Source: Bacteroidales bacterium (GTDB lineage Bacteria > Bacteroidota > Bacteroidia > Bacteroidales > UBA932). Taken from it: a stretch of 64,000 nucleotides of DNA. Under the pieces are notes generated by a model. That model was not told the DNA's origin. It searched no databases and was given only the letters and a program-made list of their open reading frames with translations. Shown in pieces: positions 8,578 to 17,053 of this stretch (position 1 is the stretch's first letter; each line of letters opens with the position of its first letter). A program made the translations under genes and the position numbers. The DNA lies in NCBI GenBank assembly GCA_016290415.1, contig JAEETP010000003.1, positions 20,059 to 84,058 of the forward strand, in the 5' to 3' direction.

Positions 8578-9879
8578 TTAATGAATCGTTTTTAAGACTT
8601 CGTCAAAGCTATCTCCCTTAACGTAGTTGCACTGCTTCTTGTTTATGGGTATTGTCTTCAGGAGGCCTCTTTTTAGCAATGGCTTTATGTCTGACGATGC
8701 GGTGGGCTTGCTTATGCCGAATTTTGAGGCAATGTCGTTGGTAGATAGAGCCAACATCGGGTTGTCCCGTATCATTGACAGTATTGCCGCCTGACGGTGG
8801 TTTATGCCCCCAATGGACAAAATATCTATAGCCCTTTGCTTTTGAGATATCTTTGTCTCTATATATGATTTCAGGTCGTCAAAGGCGTTCTTGAGGACCT
8901 TAAGGTTATATTCAATAAAGTAACCGACATCGTTGTTATCTAACTCTGTGTGTATATATGCATTCTCGTAAGAGGACTTGCTCTTTATGATGACAAGCGA
9001 GATAGAAAGGTATTCGGTAAGCCAATATCCGCTCTTTAGCATATACCAATAGAATAATGCCCTGGCGGTTCGTCCGTTGCCGTCTACGAATGGGTGATAA
9101 TAACCTATTAGGAAATGTATTGTTATAGCCTTGATTATGGGGTGGAGGAAATACTTCCCATCTGAATTGGCAAATGCGCAAAGTTTCTCTATAAACGAAG
9201 GAAGAAGCTTAAAGTCCGGAGGGGTATGAACTATCTCACCGGTAATACCATCCTGTACTACAATGTTGTTACTGGTGCGCAATACTCCCGCATCTTCCGG
9301 ATTGTCCAGGGTGTTCTCCGTCATTATTTCGTGCAGCCGCAGAATAATATCTTCTGACAGAGGGGCGTTTCTGTTTTCTGTTATATACTGGATAGCTGCA
9401 TAGTTGTTGTGAATCATCTGCTCTGCACGTGTTCTGGGGGAGATGTTTCTCCGGAGCATTTCTTTTGCAACCTTGCGAGTAGTTGATGCACCCTCGATCT
9501 GGCTTGAGGCAATAGCTTCTTCCATCTGAGAGGAAGAGAGGAATTTCTCTTGACTGTCTCTGGGAATGATGGACTCGGTGCCCCAATAGCCGCCAAAGTT
9601 CATGTCAAAGTCGTGGCACATCTCCTGCATATGGCTTGTGACAGGAACCCTGATCCCAAATTCTGGCCAGTAGAATGCATAAAGACTTATTCTGGACAGT
9701 TGAGTGGCGGCCCATAATTCCTGAGGAGTAAGATCCCCAGCCTTTTTGTATTTTACATCCGACCAGTAGAGATACTTGTTGTTGATGTCAGCAATTGTGG
9801 ATAAGACTTCTTGGTTGCTAAGTTTTCCAACAGCATCTCTGATGGTTTTCTGGGTCAGAACAGGCGGTTTCTCTAGCAT
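8578..9879 (-). CDS. Fic family AMPylase-type protein with C-terminal winged helix
   Basis: A 433-residue Fic protein. The catalytic motif is HPFVDGNGRTAR (residues 262-273), matching HxFx(D/E)GNGRxxR with the catalytic His at 262. An inhibitory-helix motif, SSQIEG (125-130), fits (S/T)xxxE(G/N) and precedes the Fic core, so this is a class II, self-inhibited Fic. The last ~75 residues look like a winged helix-turn-helix (MLALSTNDIASKFGISKPTASSDIKPL), suggesting DNA binding and autoregulation. Fic proteins usually transfer AMP to Ser/Thr/Tyr hydroxyls of target proteins; the target here is unknown. The gene is alone on its strand. A perfect-arm palindrome and a -7 box lie directly upstream of the ATG. 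Confidence 0.92.
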   Translation of the reverse strand: MLEKPPVLTQKTIRDAVGKLSNQEVLSTIADINNKYLYWSDVKYKKAGDLTPQELWAATQLSRISLYAFYWPEFGIRVPVTSHMQEMCHDFDMNFGGYWGTESIIPRDSQEKFLSSSQMEEAIASSQIEGASTTRKVAKEMLRRNISPRTRAEQMIHNNYAAIQYITENRNAPLSEDIILRLHEIMTENTLDNPEDAGVLRTSNNIVVQDGITGEIVHTPPDFKLLPSFIEKLCAFANSDGKYFLHPIIKAITIHFLIGYYHPFVDGNGRTARALFYWYMLKSGYWLTEYLSISLVIIKSKSSYENAYIHTELDNNDVGYFIEYNLKVLKNAFDDLKSYIETKISQKQRAIDILSIGGINHRQAAILSMIRDNPMLALSTNDIASKFGISKPTASSDIKPLLKRGLLKTIPINKKQCNYVKGDSFDEVLKTIH

Positions 9880-9882
9880 TAC

Positions 9883-9900
9883 TTGTCAAATTTTTGACAA
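9883..9900. promoter_or_regulatory. Palindromic candidate operator of the fic gene
   Basis: TTGTCAAA at 9883-9890 and TTTGACAA at 9893-9900 are perfect inverted arms with a two-base spacer. The site begins four bases upstream of the fic ATG and overlaps the predicted -7 box, so a bound protein would block transcription. The winged-helix domain of the Fic protein is the obvious candidate ligand (inference). Confidence 0.6.
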
Positions 9901-9905
9901 AAATA
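9898..9905 (-). promoter_or_regulatory. -7 box (TATTTTTG) for fic
   Basis: Matches TAnnTTTG on the - strand, 18 bases upstream of the fic start codon. It overlaps the palindromic operator. Confidence 0.5.
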
Positions 9906-9964
9906 GTAAAATATTTGCAAACATTTAACAAAATTTTACCATTTCTTATTATCGCTAGACATTT

Positions 9965-10660
9965 TTACCTCGACCCACCTTCCGGTTCTGTCGCGTCGGT
10001 TTCGGCTGTTTCCTCGATGTCGTTGAGGAAGGGAAATGCGTGGCCTTTGACCAGCCAGGCGAAGCCGAAGAGCATCAGTAGGATGACTTCCAGAATCATT
10101 GCCAGCCAGCCCGGGCAGGGGGTCACGCGCGTAACGAAAAAGACGCCTTCTACCACCAGCATACCGTATCCGCAAAATCGGTAAATCTTGTTGCGCAGCT
10201 TCTTGCGCTCGCTCATCGTGTGACGGTATTTCGTGAACTGGAAGATGCTGTTGAGCGCGATGGCCAGGAAGAAAAGGGCGGCGCAACCGGCGTGGATGTA
10301 GTGCGATATCTCCACCGGGATCTGGAAGAAGCCCACGGGCGTGCCGTCGGCTACCCAGCTGACTTTGCACGGGAAGAGCACGATTCCAAGGCCAGAAATC
10401 CCTGCAATAGAAGTAATTAAATTGTCCGTCAGGTCGTATCCGATGTACGAAATCAGCACAATGCACGCGGGCACCAGCACGCCTACCAGCGCCGGGCTCT
10501 GGTAGTACGTCGCGGAGAGGCTCCACCACCAGTCCTCGCCCGGATGCGCCGCTATGCTGGCAGAAAACAGCGCCAGCGCCGGCAAAATAATTCCTAAAAG
10601 TCCGCACAAGTTGCGGATACGCAGGTACATCCGCACTTCTTTCGTAGGATTCTTGGCCAT
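9965..10660 (-). CDS. Six-helix integral membrane protein, function unknown
   Basis: A 231-residue protein with about six predicted membrane helices: LCGLLGIILPALALFSASIA, a second around LVPACIVLISYIGYDL, one around LITSIAGISGLGIVLFP, and three more in the C-terminal half. The loop between helices 1 and 2 carries WWWSLSATYY. The acidic C-terminal tail (IEETAETDATEPEGG) is probably cytoplasmic. No family is recognised with confidence. The longest frame starts at 10705, but a TACCTTTG -7 box lies inside that extension, so the ATG at 10660 is preferred. The gene stands alone, downstream of the fimbrillin-lipoprotein terminator. Confidence 0.75.
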   Translation of the reverse strand: MAKNPTKEVRMYLRIRNLCGLLGIILPALALFSASIAAHPGEDWWWSLSATYYQSPALVGVLVPACIVLISYIGYDLTDNLITSIAGISGLGIVLFPCKVSWVADGTPVGFFQIPVEISHYIHAGCAALFFLAIALNSIFQFTKYRHTMSERKKLRNKIYRFCGYGMLVVEGVFFVTRVTPCPGWLAMILEVILLMLFGFAWLVKGHAFPFLNDIEETAETDATEPEGGSR

Positions 10661-10681
10661 AATAGTCGTTTTATACCTCAC

Positions 10682-10689
10682 CAAAGGTA
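10682..10689 (-). promoter_or_regulatory. -7 box (TACCTTTG) for the six-helix membrane protein
   Basis: Matches TAnnTTTG, 21 bases upstream of the ATG at 10660. It decides the start, since an ATG at 10705 would lie upstream of the transcript. Confidence 0.55.
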
Positions 10690-10720
10690 CAAAGAATTGT
10701 CGCAAACTGAGATAATAAAA

Positions 10721-10760
10721 CAGCAGCCACCGGAAATCCGCGGTGGCTGCTGCTTTATCA
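10721..10760 (-). terminator. Terminator of the first fimbrillin-like lipoprotein gene
   Basis: CAGCAGCCACCG (10721-10732) pairs perfectly with CGGTGGCTGCTG (10741-10752). On the - strand the stem is followed by TTTTATTATC. A similar stem closes the second lipoprotein gene at 13295, part of the same duplication. Confidence 0.8.
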
Positions 10761-10788
10761 GGGTGGGGATCAGATCCCCGGAAGTGCG

Positions 10789-13029
10789 TTATTGGGCTGA
10801 GTATACGATCTTGTTGAACCTGAAGAATCCGGCTTGAGTGCCGCGCTTCAGGTCAATCTGAATCCTGTAATACATATTTGCCTGAGGATTGGTAACGGTG
10901 GCAGTAACATCACCCTGACCGGTTCCGTCGAATTCGTAAGTAGTGGTTGAACTGAAGGTATTGGTGGGTGATACAACCAGTCTGATGGCGTTGACCAGGG
11001 AAGGATCAGACTGGGTTATCGACAATGTCACTGTCTTAATTGCCTCCTCAATCGGTGAATTGGTTGTAATGGCAGCCACTGAAGTGTTATCGCTACGCCC
11101 GGCGCGCATCTCTGTCCAATTGGCGTCACCGCCATTATTGATGTATGCTACAGTCAGGTTCAAACCATCACATATATTGATGAAAGATGTGGTATATGTG
11201 GTGACGTTTGTGGTAAAGGTGGTGCCTTTTGCGAATGTAACAGTGTAAGGACGGCTGGGGTCGGTGACCGCAACGTTGCACGTTGCGGATGCGGCGTGGT
11301 ATGACGCATTACCGGCAAATACAGCAGTGATAGTTGCAAAGCCTCTTGCAACACCTGTCAGTTCGCCAGTAGAAGGATCAACGGTAACAACATTGGGGTT
11401 GGAAGATGAATACGTTACCGGAAGTCCGGAAGGTTCTATGGATACAATATTGCTTACTCTTTCGTCCACATTAACAGATATGTTAGAAGTAAAGCCCATA
11501 GAAGGCGTTGGGAGAATAGGCTCATCTGCTTTCACGCGTACATAGAAGGCGAAAGTTTGGTCCTTAATATTTTCAGGGATATCACTAAACAAATCACTAA
11601 TAATTGGTATGTAAGAATAACGACGCCAATCAGAAGAATTATAAATTCCTACCAAACAATTCCTGTTGGTATTAAAAAGATAACCGTGATAAATAGAGAA
11701 GGTGTTGTCACTATTAGTACCAACGCGTACACCATCATTACTTCCTGTGCAGTAAAGCCAAGTGGACGTATTACCGTTAGGATAGAAATGGTAGACCGTT
11801 CCCCACCACCGATGAGAATCCGAGCTCAGCGACCACCGGATCCTCTCTGCAGGCTCTTTTTTAAGTCTGCTGCCGTCGGCCGTCAAAGTCACAGGAACAG
11901 CCTGAGGCGCAGCAGAGGTACCCTTATCGTTCGACATAGCAAAAGTATTACCATTATCGCCCACGATGACGAATACGTCATCAGATGTAATGGAAGAAAT
12001 ATCTCGTTTAACCCAGTAATACTCCTCCTTCTGTTCTGTCTCTGCAGAAGCCATATTGATGCCCATAGTGTTGCGTGCATTCCCCTTGAGGGTCTTGCTG
12101 ATTCCCGTCCAACTCTTATGATATGTCGCCTTGTCGGTCTCTACCACAACATCGAGGGATGTAAGGGTCACCGGCATTACGCTGAGCCAGATATTGATAT
12201 TCGTTTTGTTCTGCGCATCTTTTACAAACGAGAGGTGCGAACCGTCGAGCGTAACGACATTCGACGTTCCGTTGCCGGTGAATGAGCCATCTGCCACGGA
12301 AACAACCTGTTTGCCGGTAAGGTTTGCACCTTCCTGAGCTGTGAGAACCACCTTGAGGATGTGCTCGTCATCTTCAACTCCCTGGAAGTCCTTGAGGGTA
12401 AAGTTACCGTGAGCCACAACGCGGGTCCAATACAAGTTGATGTGTTGGGAAGGGAGTCCGGTGGACCTTACGGTCTTGGACTTGCCAACCAGAATGTCTG
12501 TCTCAGGGTCAAAGGAGTCTGCTGCGGGAATCTGGTATTCCTTCAGGGCAACAGGCACATTAGGAGCACCATTCTGGTCCGTATTAAATTGAGAGCTGGG
12601 GTATACCGCGTAGAATACAAAGTCTCCGGTTTCTGTAGGGCCGGTAAAAGCATTGGTAACAGGTACGGAAAAAGTACCGATGTTTTGCTTCTCTGAATCT
12701 ATGGTAACACCGTTGGACTTATAGAATTTGATGCTATTGTTTGGAGATGCATTTCCGCTTGCATATGCGGCACTCTTGGCCCACCAATTACCGTTGAATG
12801 TAAAGCCAATAAGAATCTTGTCGTCCGTCGACCAAACAATTGATTTTGTGCCTGCGTCCCATGCAGTCTTGGTGGAGGGATCCAGCTGCGGTCTTTCTCC
12901 GGTAAAAGTCAGCTCTGTAACTTCACCGATAGTGTTACCGTTATCCAGACGTTCTTGATCAAGGCCTTTCGAGCACGAAACAGCCGCGAGAAGAGTAACA
13001 AAAATTGCGAGTAAATATCTTTTCATCAT
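10789..13029 (-). CDS. Fimbrillin-like (Mfa/FimA-type) lipoprotein with Ig-like domain, copy 1
   Basis: A 746-residue surface or periplasmic lipoprotein. The signal peptide MMKRYLLAIFVTLLAAVSC ends in the lipobox AVSC, with the lipid Cys at about 19, followed by SKGLDQE. The first ~320 residues resemble fimbrillin-like N-terminal domains of Bacteroidales pilin-type lipoproteins. A bacterial Ig-like (BIG2) domain lies at about 505-590, marked by VTYSSSNPNVVTVDPSTGELTG. The C-terminal ~150 residues form a beta-rich module shared with copy 2. It is about half identical to its neighbour at 13357-15639 and follows a 52-residue peptide gene by 18 bases, so the two are co-transcribed. Role as adhesin or pilus component is inference. 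A second Met codon follows the first. Confidence 0.85.
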   Translation of the reverse strand: MMKRYLLAIFVTLLAAVSCSKGLDQERLDNGNTIGEVTELTFTGERPQLDPSTKTAWDAGTKSIVWSTDDKILIGFTFNGNWWAKSAAYASGNASPNNSIKFYKSNGVTIDSEKQNIGTFSVPVTNAFTGPTETGDFVFYAVYPSSQFNTDQNGAPNVPVALKEYQIPAADSFDPETDILVGKSKTVRSTGLPSQHINLYWTRVVAHGNFTLKDFQGVEDDEHILKVVLTAQEGANLTGKQVVSVADGSFTGNGTSNVVTLDGSHLSFVKDAQNKTNINIWLSVMPVTLTSLDVVVETDKATYHKSWTGISKTLKGNARNTMGINMASAETEQKEEYYWVKRDISSITSDDVFVIVGDNGNTFAMSNDKGTSAAPQAVPVTLTADGSRLKKEPAERIRWSLSSDSHRWWGTVYHFYPNGNTSTWLYCTGSNDGVRVGTNSDNTFSIYHGYLFNTNRNCLVGIYNSSDWRRYSYIPIISDLFSDIPENIKDQTFAFYVRVKADEPILPTPSMGFTSNISVNVDERVSNIVSIEPSGLPVTYSSSNPNVVTVDPSTGELTGVARGFATITAVFAGNASYHAASATCNVAVTDPSRPYTVTFAKGTTFTTNVTTYTTSFINICDGLNLTVAYINNGGDANWTEMRAGRSDNTSVAAITTNSPIEEAIKTVTLSITQSDPSLVNAIRLVVSPTNTFSSTTTYEFDGTGQGDVTATVTNPQANMYYRIQIDLKRGTQAGFFRFNKIVYSAQ

Positions 13030-13047
13030 ACAATGTTTTAATCAAGA

Positions 13048-13206
13048 TTAATCACCATCATCACCAAGCTCACCAAGGTCTTGGTCGCCATAGCCAGCAT
13101 TGGAATCGTTGCCACTGCCGGACTGGAGAATGTTCTCCTCGAAAACCAGCTCGAGGATTTCGGTTACAGGCTGAGAATAAATCTCTTTTTCCTTTTTTAC
13201 GTTCAT
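13048..13206 (-). CDS. Small acidic 52-residue peptide upstream of lipoprotein copy 1
   Basis: The gene encodes 52 residues: a charged start (MNVKKEKEIYSQP), a segment VTEILELVFEENILQSGS, and a Gly/Asp/Asn-rich tail ending GELGDDGD. It is not a signal peptide. A near-identical gene precedes lipoprotein copy 2; the only protein change is Val14 versus Leu14. Similar short proteins with a P-x-x-E-hydrophobic segment and an acidic Gly-rich tail are common next to fimbrillin-type genes in Bacteroidales, with no known function. The leader-plus-polar-tail layout also resembles a RiPP precursor, notable because a PqqD/kinase/peptidase/ABC cassette lies nearby. No good -7 box is seen; the nearest candidate, TATATTCG at 13253-13260, has one mismatch. 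Confidence 0.75.
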   Translation of the reverse strand: MNVKKEKEIYSQPVTEILELVFEENILQSGSGNDSNAGYGDQDLGELGDDGD

Positions 13207-13293
13207 TTTTGTATAGAAATGTTATTATTATCGACGATAAATTTTTCGGGCGCGAATATAGTAACTTTTTGGCAATTTTGATACCATAAAAAT

Positions 13294-13325
13294 AGCAGCC
13301 ACCCGGGAAGGTGGCTGCTGTCTTA
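13294..13325 (-). terminator. Terminator of the second fimbrillin-like lipoprotein gene
   Basis: GCAGCCACC (13295-13303) pairs with GGTGGCTGC (13310-13318); on the - strand it is followed by TATTTTTATGG. Nearly the same stem as at 10721, which supports duplication of the whole transcription unit. Confidence 0.7.
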
Positions 13326-13356
13326 TCAAGGTAGGGATTAGACCTCCAGAATTGCG

Positions 13357-15639
13357 TTATTCTGCGTAAATAATCTTGTTGAACCTAAAGTGACCGTTCG
13401 AACCATTATTATAATAACTACCATCACCTTTCAAATCAATTTCAATCCGATAATACATATTAGTCGCAGGAGCAGTTATGGTAGCTGTAACATCACCTGT
13501 GCCAGTAACATTAAAGGGGTATGAGTCTGCTGAATTAAAGTTATTTGTGGTGGATACAAACAACATGACAGAGTTTACAAGGTTAGTGTTAACTTGTGTA
13601 ATTGATAATGTTACTGAGTTAATAGCTTCTGGAATGGCTGAATTGGTTGTTATTGTAGCCACCGAAGCGCGTTGTCTATTACGCCCAGCGCGCATTTCTG
13701 TCCAATCCTCGTTGCCACCATTATTGATGTATCTCAGAGTAAGGGCTAATTCATCGCAAGTGTTAACAAATCCTGTTGAATTAGTATATGAGGTCACATT
13801 TGTTGTAAATGTAGTGCCTTTCTTGAAAGTAATAGTATAAAGATCTCCAGGATTGACAACATTAACCTCACAGGTTGCAGAAGCAGGATTATAGGATGCA
13901 TTACCTGCAAAGTTGGCGTGGATGGTGGTTGTACCACGAGAAATGCCTGTTACTTCGCCTGTGTCGGGATCTACGGAAGCAATGGAATCATCATCTGAAT
14001 AGTATGTCAAAGCCAGTCCGGAAGGATCAGTGGATGCCATATTGCTAACGCTCTCGCCCATATTAACTGTTATAGGAGAAGACGTAAAGCTTATAGAAGG
14101 TGTAAGTAGGTCATCATCTTCAGCGACTCTCACATAGAATGCAAAAGTCTGGCCGTTAATATTGGGTATTTGACCATTATTACTCCGCGCATAACAACGC
14201 CAATCCGTTGAGTCGTAAATGCCAATATAGCGTCTTGAATTCCCAACGGTATTCACTAGATAGCCAGAACGCCCCATCTCGAATAATTTGTTGTCACCTG
14301 TGCCAACCCTAACGACATCACCAGTAGAGCTGGTGCAATAAAGCCAAGTAGTTGTAGAACCATTGGGATAGAATGTGTAATATGTCGTTTCGCCAGACGA
14401 TTGTTTGCTGAGATTCCACTGGAGCGTAGCTGAGGGATCACCAATAAGTTTGTCGCCAGTAGCAGTAACCGAAACGGGAACGGCGCTAGGTGCGGATGTG
14501 TCACTATTATTAGACATTGCATATGTATCTCCATCATCGCCGACAATTACAAATACATCAGTCGTAGTAATAGCGGATATGTCTCTTTTAACCCAATAAT
14601 AATTCTTTTTCTCCCTGGTTGCAGAGGCCATATTTATGCCCATAGTGTTGCGGCGATTGCCCATGAGGGTCTTGCTGATTCCCGTCCAACTCTTATGGTA
14701 TGTCGCTTTGTCGGTTTCAACAACAACATCCAGCGCGGTCAGGGTCAACGGCATAACACTGAGCCACACCTTCAAATTTGTTTGTTCTTCGGAAGTGGTG
14801 GGATCTACTTCATTTACAAATGAAAGGTTTGTACCATCAAGTGTGACAGTATTTGATGTGACATCGCCGAGATAATCACCAGTGGCTAAGGATATTTTTT
14901 GTTTGCCCGTCAAGTTGGCACCTTCCTGCGCTGTAAAAACAACCTGGGTGATGGTCTCGTCATCTTCAAATCCTACAATTCTCTGGAAATTCTTCAGTGT
15001 GAAATAGCCGTGAGCCACAACTCGTTTCCAATACAAATCAATAGTTTCAGTAGGGAAGCCGGGTTCGCTGGTTGTGATAGTATGAGAGTTGCCTACCAAT
15101 ATGTCTGTTTTGGGATCAAAGGAGTCATCTACGGGATACTGATATGAATTTAGAGTTGCGTAGATATCAGGGACAGCATTCTGTGTATTGGTGTTAGCCA
15201 GAGTGCTGGGATAGAACGAATAAAAGACAAATTCTCCCGATTCTGTGGGGCCGGTAAAGGCATTATTACCGACAGGAACGGTAAAAGTACCAATGTTCTG
15301 CTTCTCTGAATCAATAGTAACACCGTTCGACGTATAGAATTTAACGTTACCGGAACCACTGATGGCGGCATTTTGTCCCCACCATTCTTCATTAAATGTA
15401 AAGCCTATACGAATCTTGTCGTTCTCCGACCAGACGATTTTTGAACCATCCCAGGCAGTCTTGGTGGAGGGTTCCAATTGAGGCCTTTCGCTGGAAAATG
15501 TAAGATACGTGGTTACTTGATCAATGGCGTTATTGTCGTTGGTATTATTGCCATCAATGCGCTCTTCCTCGAGGCCTTTGGTGCAAGAGGCGAGGGCGAG
15601 GATCGAAACGAAAAATGCGAGTAAATATCTTTTCATCAT
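13357..15639 (-). CDS. Fimbrillin-like (Mfa/FimA-type) lipoprotein with Ig-like domain, copy 2
   Basis: A 760-residue paralogue of the preceding lipoprotein. The signal peptide MMKRYLLAFFVSILALASC has lipobox LASC and is followed by TKGLEEER. The order is the same: fimbrillin-like N-terminal region to about residue 330, a middle region containing the shared block YYWVKRDIS, an Ig-like domain (about 520-605, with DPDTGEVTGISRG), and a beta-rich C-terminus ending FRFNKIIYAE. Shared blocks such as TYHKSWTGISKTL and MGINMASA run through both copies. It lies 18 bases after its own 52-residue peptide gene. Surface lipoprotein, possibly pilus-tip or adhesin; the partner is unknown. Confidence 0.85.
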   Translation of the reverse strand: MMKRYLLAFFVSILALASCTKGLEEERIDGNNTNDNNAIDQVTTYLTFSSERPQLEPSTKTAWDGSKIVWSENDKIRIGFTFNEEWWGQNAAISGSGNVKFYTSNGVTIDSEKQNIGTFTVPVGNNAFTGPTESGEFVFYSFYPSTLANTNTQNAVPDIYATLNSYQYPVDDSFDPKTDILVGNSHTITTSEPGFPTETIDLYWKRVVAHGYFTLKNFQRIVGFEDDETITQVVFTAQEGANLTGKQKISLATGDYLGDVTSNTVTLDGTNLSFVNEVDPTTSEEQTNLKVWLSVMPLTLTALDVVVETDKATYHKSWTGISKTLMGNRRNTMGINMASATREKKNYYWVKRDISAITTTDVFVIVGDDGDTYAMSNNSDTSAPSAVPVSVTATGDKLIGDPSATLQWNLSKQSSGETTYYTFYPNGSTTTWLYCTSSTGDVVRVGTGDNKLFEMGRSGYLVNTVGNSRRYIGIYDSTDWRCYARSNNGQIPNINGQTFAFYVRVAEDDDLLTPSISFTSSPITVNMGESVSNMASTDPSGLALTYYSDDDSIASVDPDTGEVTGISRGTTTIHANFAGNASYNPASATCEVNVVNPGDLYTITFKKGTTFTTNVTSYTNSTGFVNTCDELALTLRYINNGGNEDWTEMRAGRNRQRASVATITTNSAIPEAINSVTLSITQVNTNLVNSVMLFVSTTNNFNSADSYPFNVTGTGDVTATITAPATNMYYRIEIDLKGDGSYYNNGSNGHFRFNKIIYAE

Positions 15640-15657
15640 ACAATGTTTTAATCAAGA

Positions 15658-15816
15658 TTAATCACCATCATCACCAAGTTCACCAAGGTCTTGGTCGCCA
15701 TAGCCAGCATTGGAATCGTTGCCGCTGCCGGACTGGAGAATGTTCTCCTCGAAAACCAGCTCGAGGATTTCGGTAAGAGGTTGAGAATAAATCTCTTTTT
15801 CCTTTTTAACGTTCAT
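15658..15816 (-). CDS. Small acidic 52-residue peptide upstream of lipoprotein copy 2
   Basis: Twin of the gene at 13048-13206 and nearly identical at the DNA level from the lipoprotein start through the whole peptide gene. The protein has the same charged N-terminus, the LELVFEENILQSG segment and the acidic Gly/Asp tail, with Leu at residue 14. A -7 box (TAACTTTG) lies 49 bases upstream. The strong conservation of a tiny open frame, including both ends, argues that it is translated. See copy 1 for possible roles. Confidence 0.75.
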   Translation of the reverse strand: MNVKKEKEIYSQPLTEILELVFEENILQSGSGNDSNAGYGDQDLGELGDDGD

Positions 15817-15865
15817 TTTTGTATAGTAATTTTATTATTCTTCTGGGTACAAATTTTACAAACCG

Positions 15866-15873
15866 CAAAGTTA
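15866..15873 (-). promoter_or_regulatory. -7 box (TAACTTTG) for peptide and lipoprotein copy 2
   Basis: Matches TAnnTTTG on the - strand, 49 bases upstream of the small peptide ATG, within the divergent intergenic region shared with the nucleotidyltransferase gene. Confidence 0.5.
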
Positions 15874-15911
15874 AAAATTTTCCTGAAAATACGTAGTATT
15901 TTATAATTCAC

Positions 15912-15919
15912 TACTTTTG
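15912..15919 (+). promoter_or_regulatory. -7 box (TACTTTTG) with 7-base spacing to the ATG
   Basis: Matches TAnnTTTG and ends seven bases before the ATG at 15927. With Bacteroidota promoter geometry, transcription would begin at or next to the start codon, giving a leaderless message. Confidence 0.6.
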
Positions 15920-15926
15920 CAGTGAA

Positions 15927-17048
15927 ATGGCAAAGGAAAACCGACATACCTCCGCGTTTTTTGCGCTGATGAGGGCGGGGCTCTGGGAGACCGGGGCTCG
16001 GCTGGGGGTGTATGCGCCGGTGGACTGGGAGGCGATATACAATCTGGCGCTGGAGCAGTCTGTGGCGGGGATTGTTGCGGCTGGATTGGACCAGGTGGAA
16101 GATTTGAAGGTGGCCAGGCAGGATGCGCTGCGCTTTGTGCAGCAGGTTATCCCGCTGGAGAAGCGCAACTCCGATATGAATGCCTTTATCTCAGAGCTGG
16201 TGGGTAAGCTGCAGCTTGATGGCATCCGTGCCGTGCTTATAAAGGGGCAGGGGGTGGCGCAATGCTATTCAAAGCCTCTGTGGCGTATGTCGGGCGACGT
16301 GGATCTGCTGCTTGACCAGGAAAACTATAATAAGGCGAAAGAACTGCTGCTTCCGATGGCCTCGGCGGTTGAAAGGGAGCACCCAAGAAATCTTCACCAG
16401 GGGTTGGAATTCGGCAAATGGGTGGTGGAACTTCACGGCAGTTATCACGCAAATATCTCGAAGCGGTCGGCGGCGGTTTTGGACCGGCTGCAGGGCGAAA
16501 CTTGCACAGGCGATGCGACCCGCACCTGGCGCAATGGCGAGGTGGACATTCTGCTGCCGAGCCCCGACAACGACACCCTGTTCATCTTCTCGCACATCCT
16601 GCAGCACTTTTTCTTTGGCGGAATAGGGCTGCGCCAGGTATGTGACTGGTGCCGGCTGCTGTGGACTTATAGGGAGAATATTGACCGGCAGCTGCTGGAA
16701 TCGCGGATAAAGGAAATGGGCCTTATGACCGAATGGAAGGCGTTCGCGGCTCTGGCGGTGAAATGGCTGGGAATGTCGGAAGAGGCGATGCCGCTCTATG
16801 ACGCATCGGCACGCTGGGAGCGCAAAGCCAGCCGAATTGTCAAATTCATCCTGAAGGTCGGCAACTTTGGCCACAACCGCGACATCAGTTACCACCAGAA
16901 ATATCCGTTCGTGATATACAAAGCAATTTCGCTGGCGCGCCATACGGGCGATTTTTTCAGATATCTTACAATCTTCCCCCTGGACTCGTTTGGAGTCTAT
17001 TTCAGGATGCTGGCATCGGGCTTCGAGACCGCCGCGAAAGGGGAGTAG
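15927..17048 (+). CDS. Nucleotidyltransferase-fold protein (NTP_transf_5 type) of a RiPP-like cassette
   Basis: A 373-residue protein resembling the uncharacterised nucleotidyltransferase family PF14907. The core motif is RAVLIKGQGV followed by WRMSGDVDLLLD, with D124 and D126 as the expected metal-binding pair. A conserved-looking WVVELHGSYH block follows, and the C-terminal half is helical. Homologues occur in RiPP clusters, especially lasso-type, with PqqD, HPr-kinase-like and S24-type peptidase genes; the reaction is not firmly known to me. Here it is convergent with exactly such a set, ending five bases from the ABC transporter stop. Its predicted leaderless promoter matches that of the kinase gene at the far end of the cassette, hinting at shared control. 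Confidence 0.75.
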   Translation: MAKENRHTSAFFALMRAGLWETGARLGVYAPVDWEAIYNLALEQSVAGIVAAGLDQVEDLKVARQDALRFVQQVIPLEKRNSDMNAFISELVGKLQLDGIRAVLIKGQGVAQCYSKPLWRMSGDVDLLLDQENYNKAKELLLPMASAVEREHPRNLHQGLEFGKWVVELHGSYHANISKRSAAVLDRLQGETCTGDATRTWRNGEVDILLPSPDNDTLFIFSHILQHFFFGGIGLRQVCDWCRLLWTYRENIDRQLLESRIKEMGLMTEWKAFAALAVKWLGMSEEAMPLYDASARWERKASRIVKFILKVGNFGHNRDISYHQKYPFVIYKAISLARHTGDFFRYLTIFPLDSFGVYFRMLASGFETAAKGE

Positions 17049-17053
17049 TGCTT

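Noticed and set aside
13081-13281. Short + strand frames over the twin peptide genes
   Set aside because: Only the - strand frame has matching ends, a plausible composition and the right distance to the lipoprotein start in both copies.
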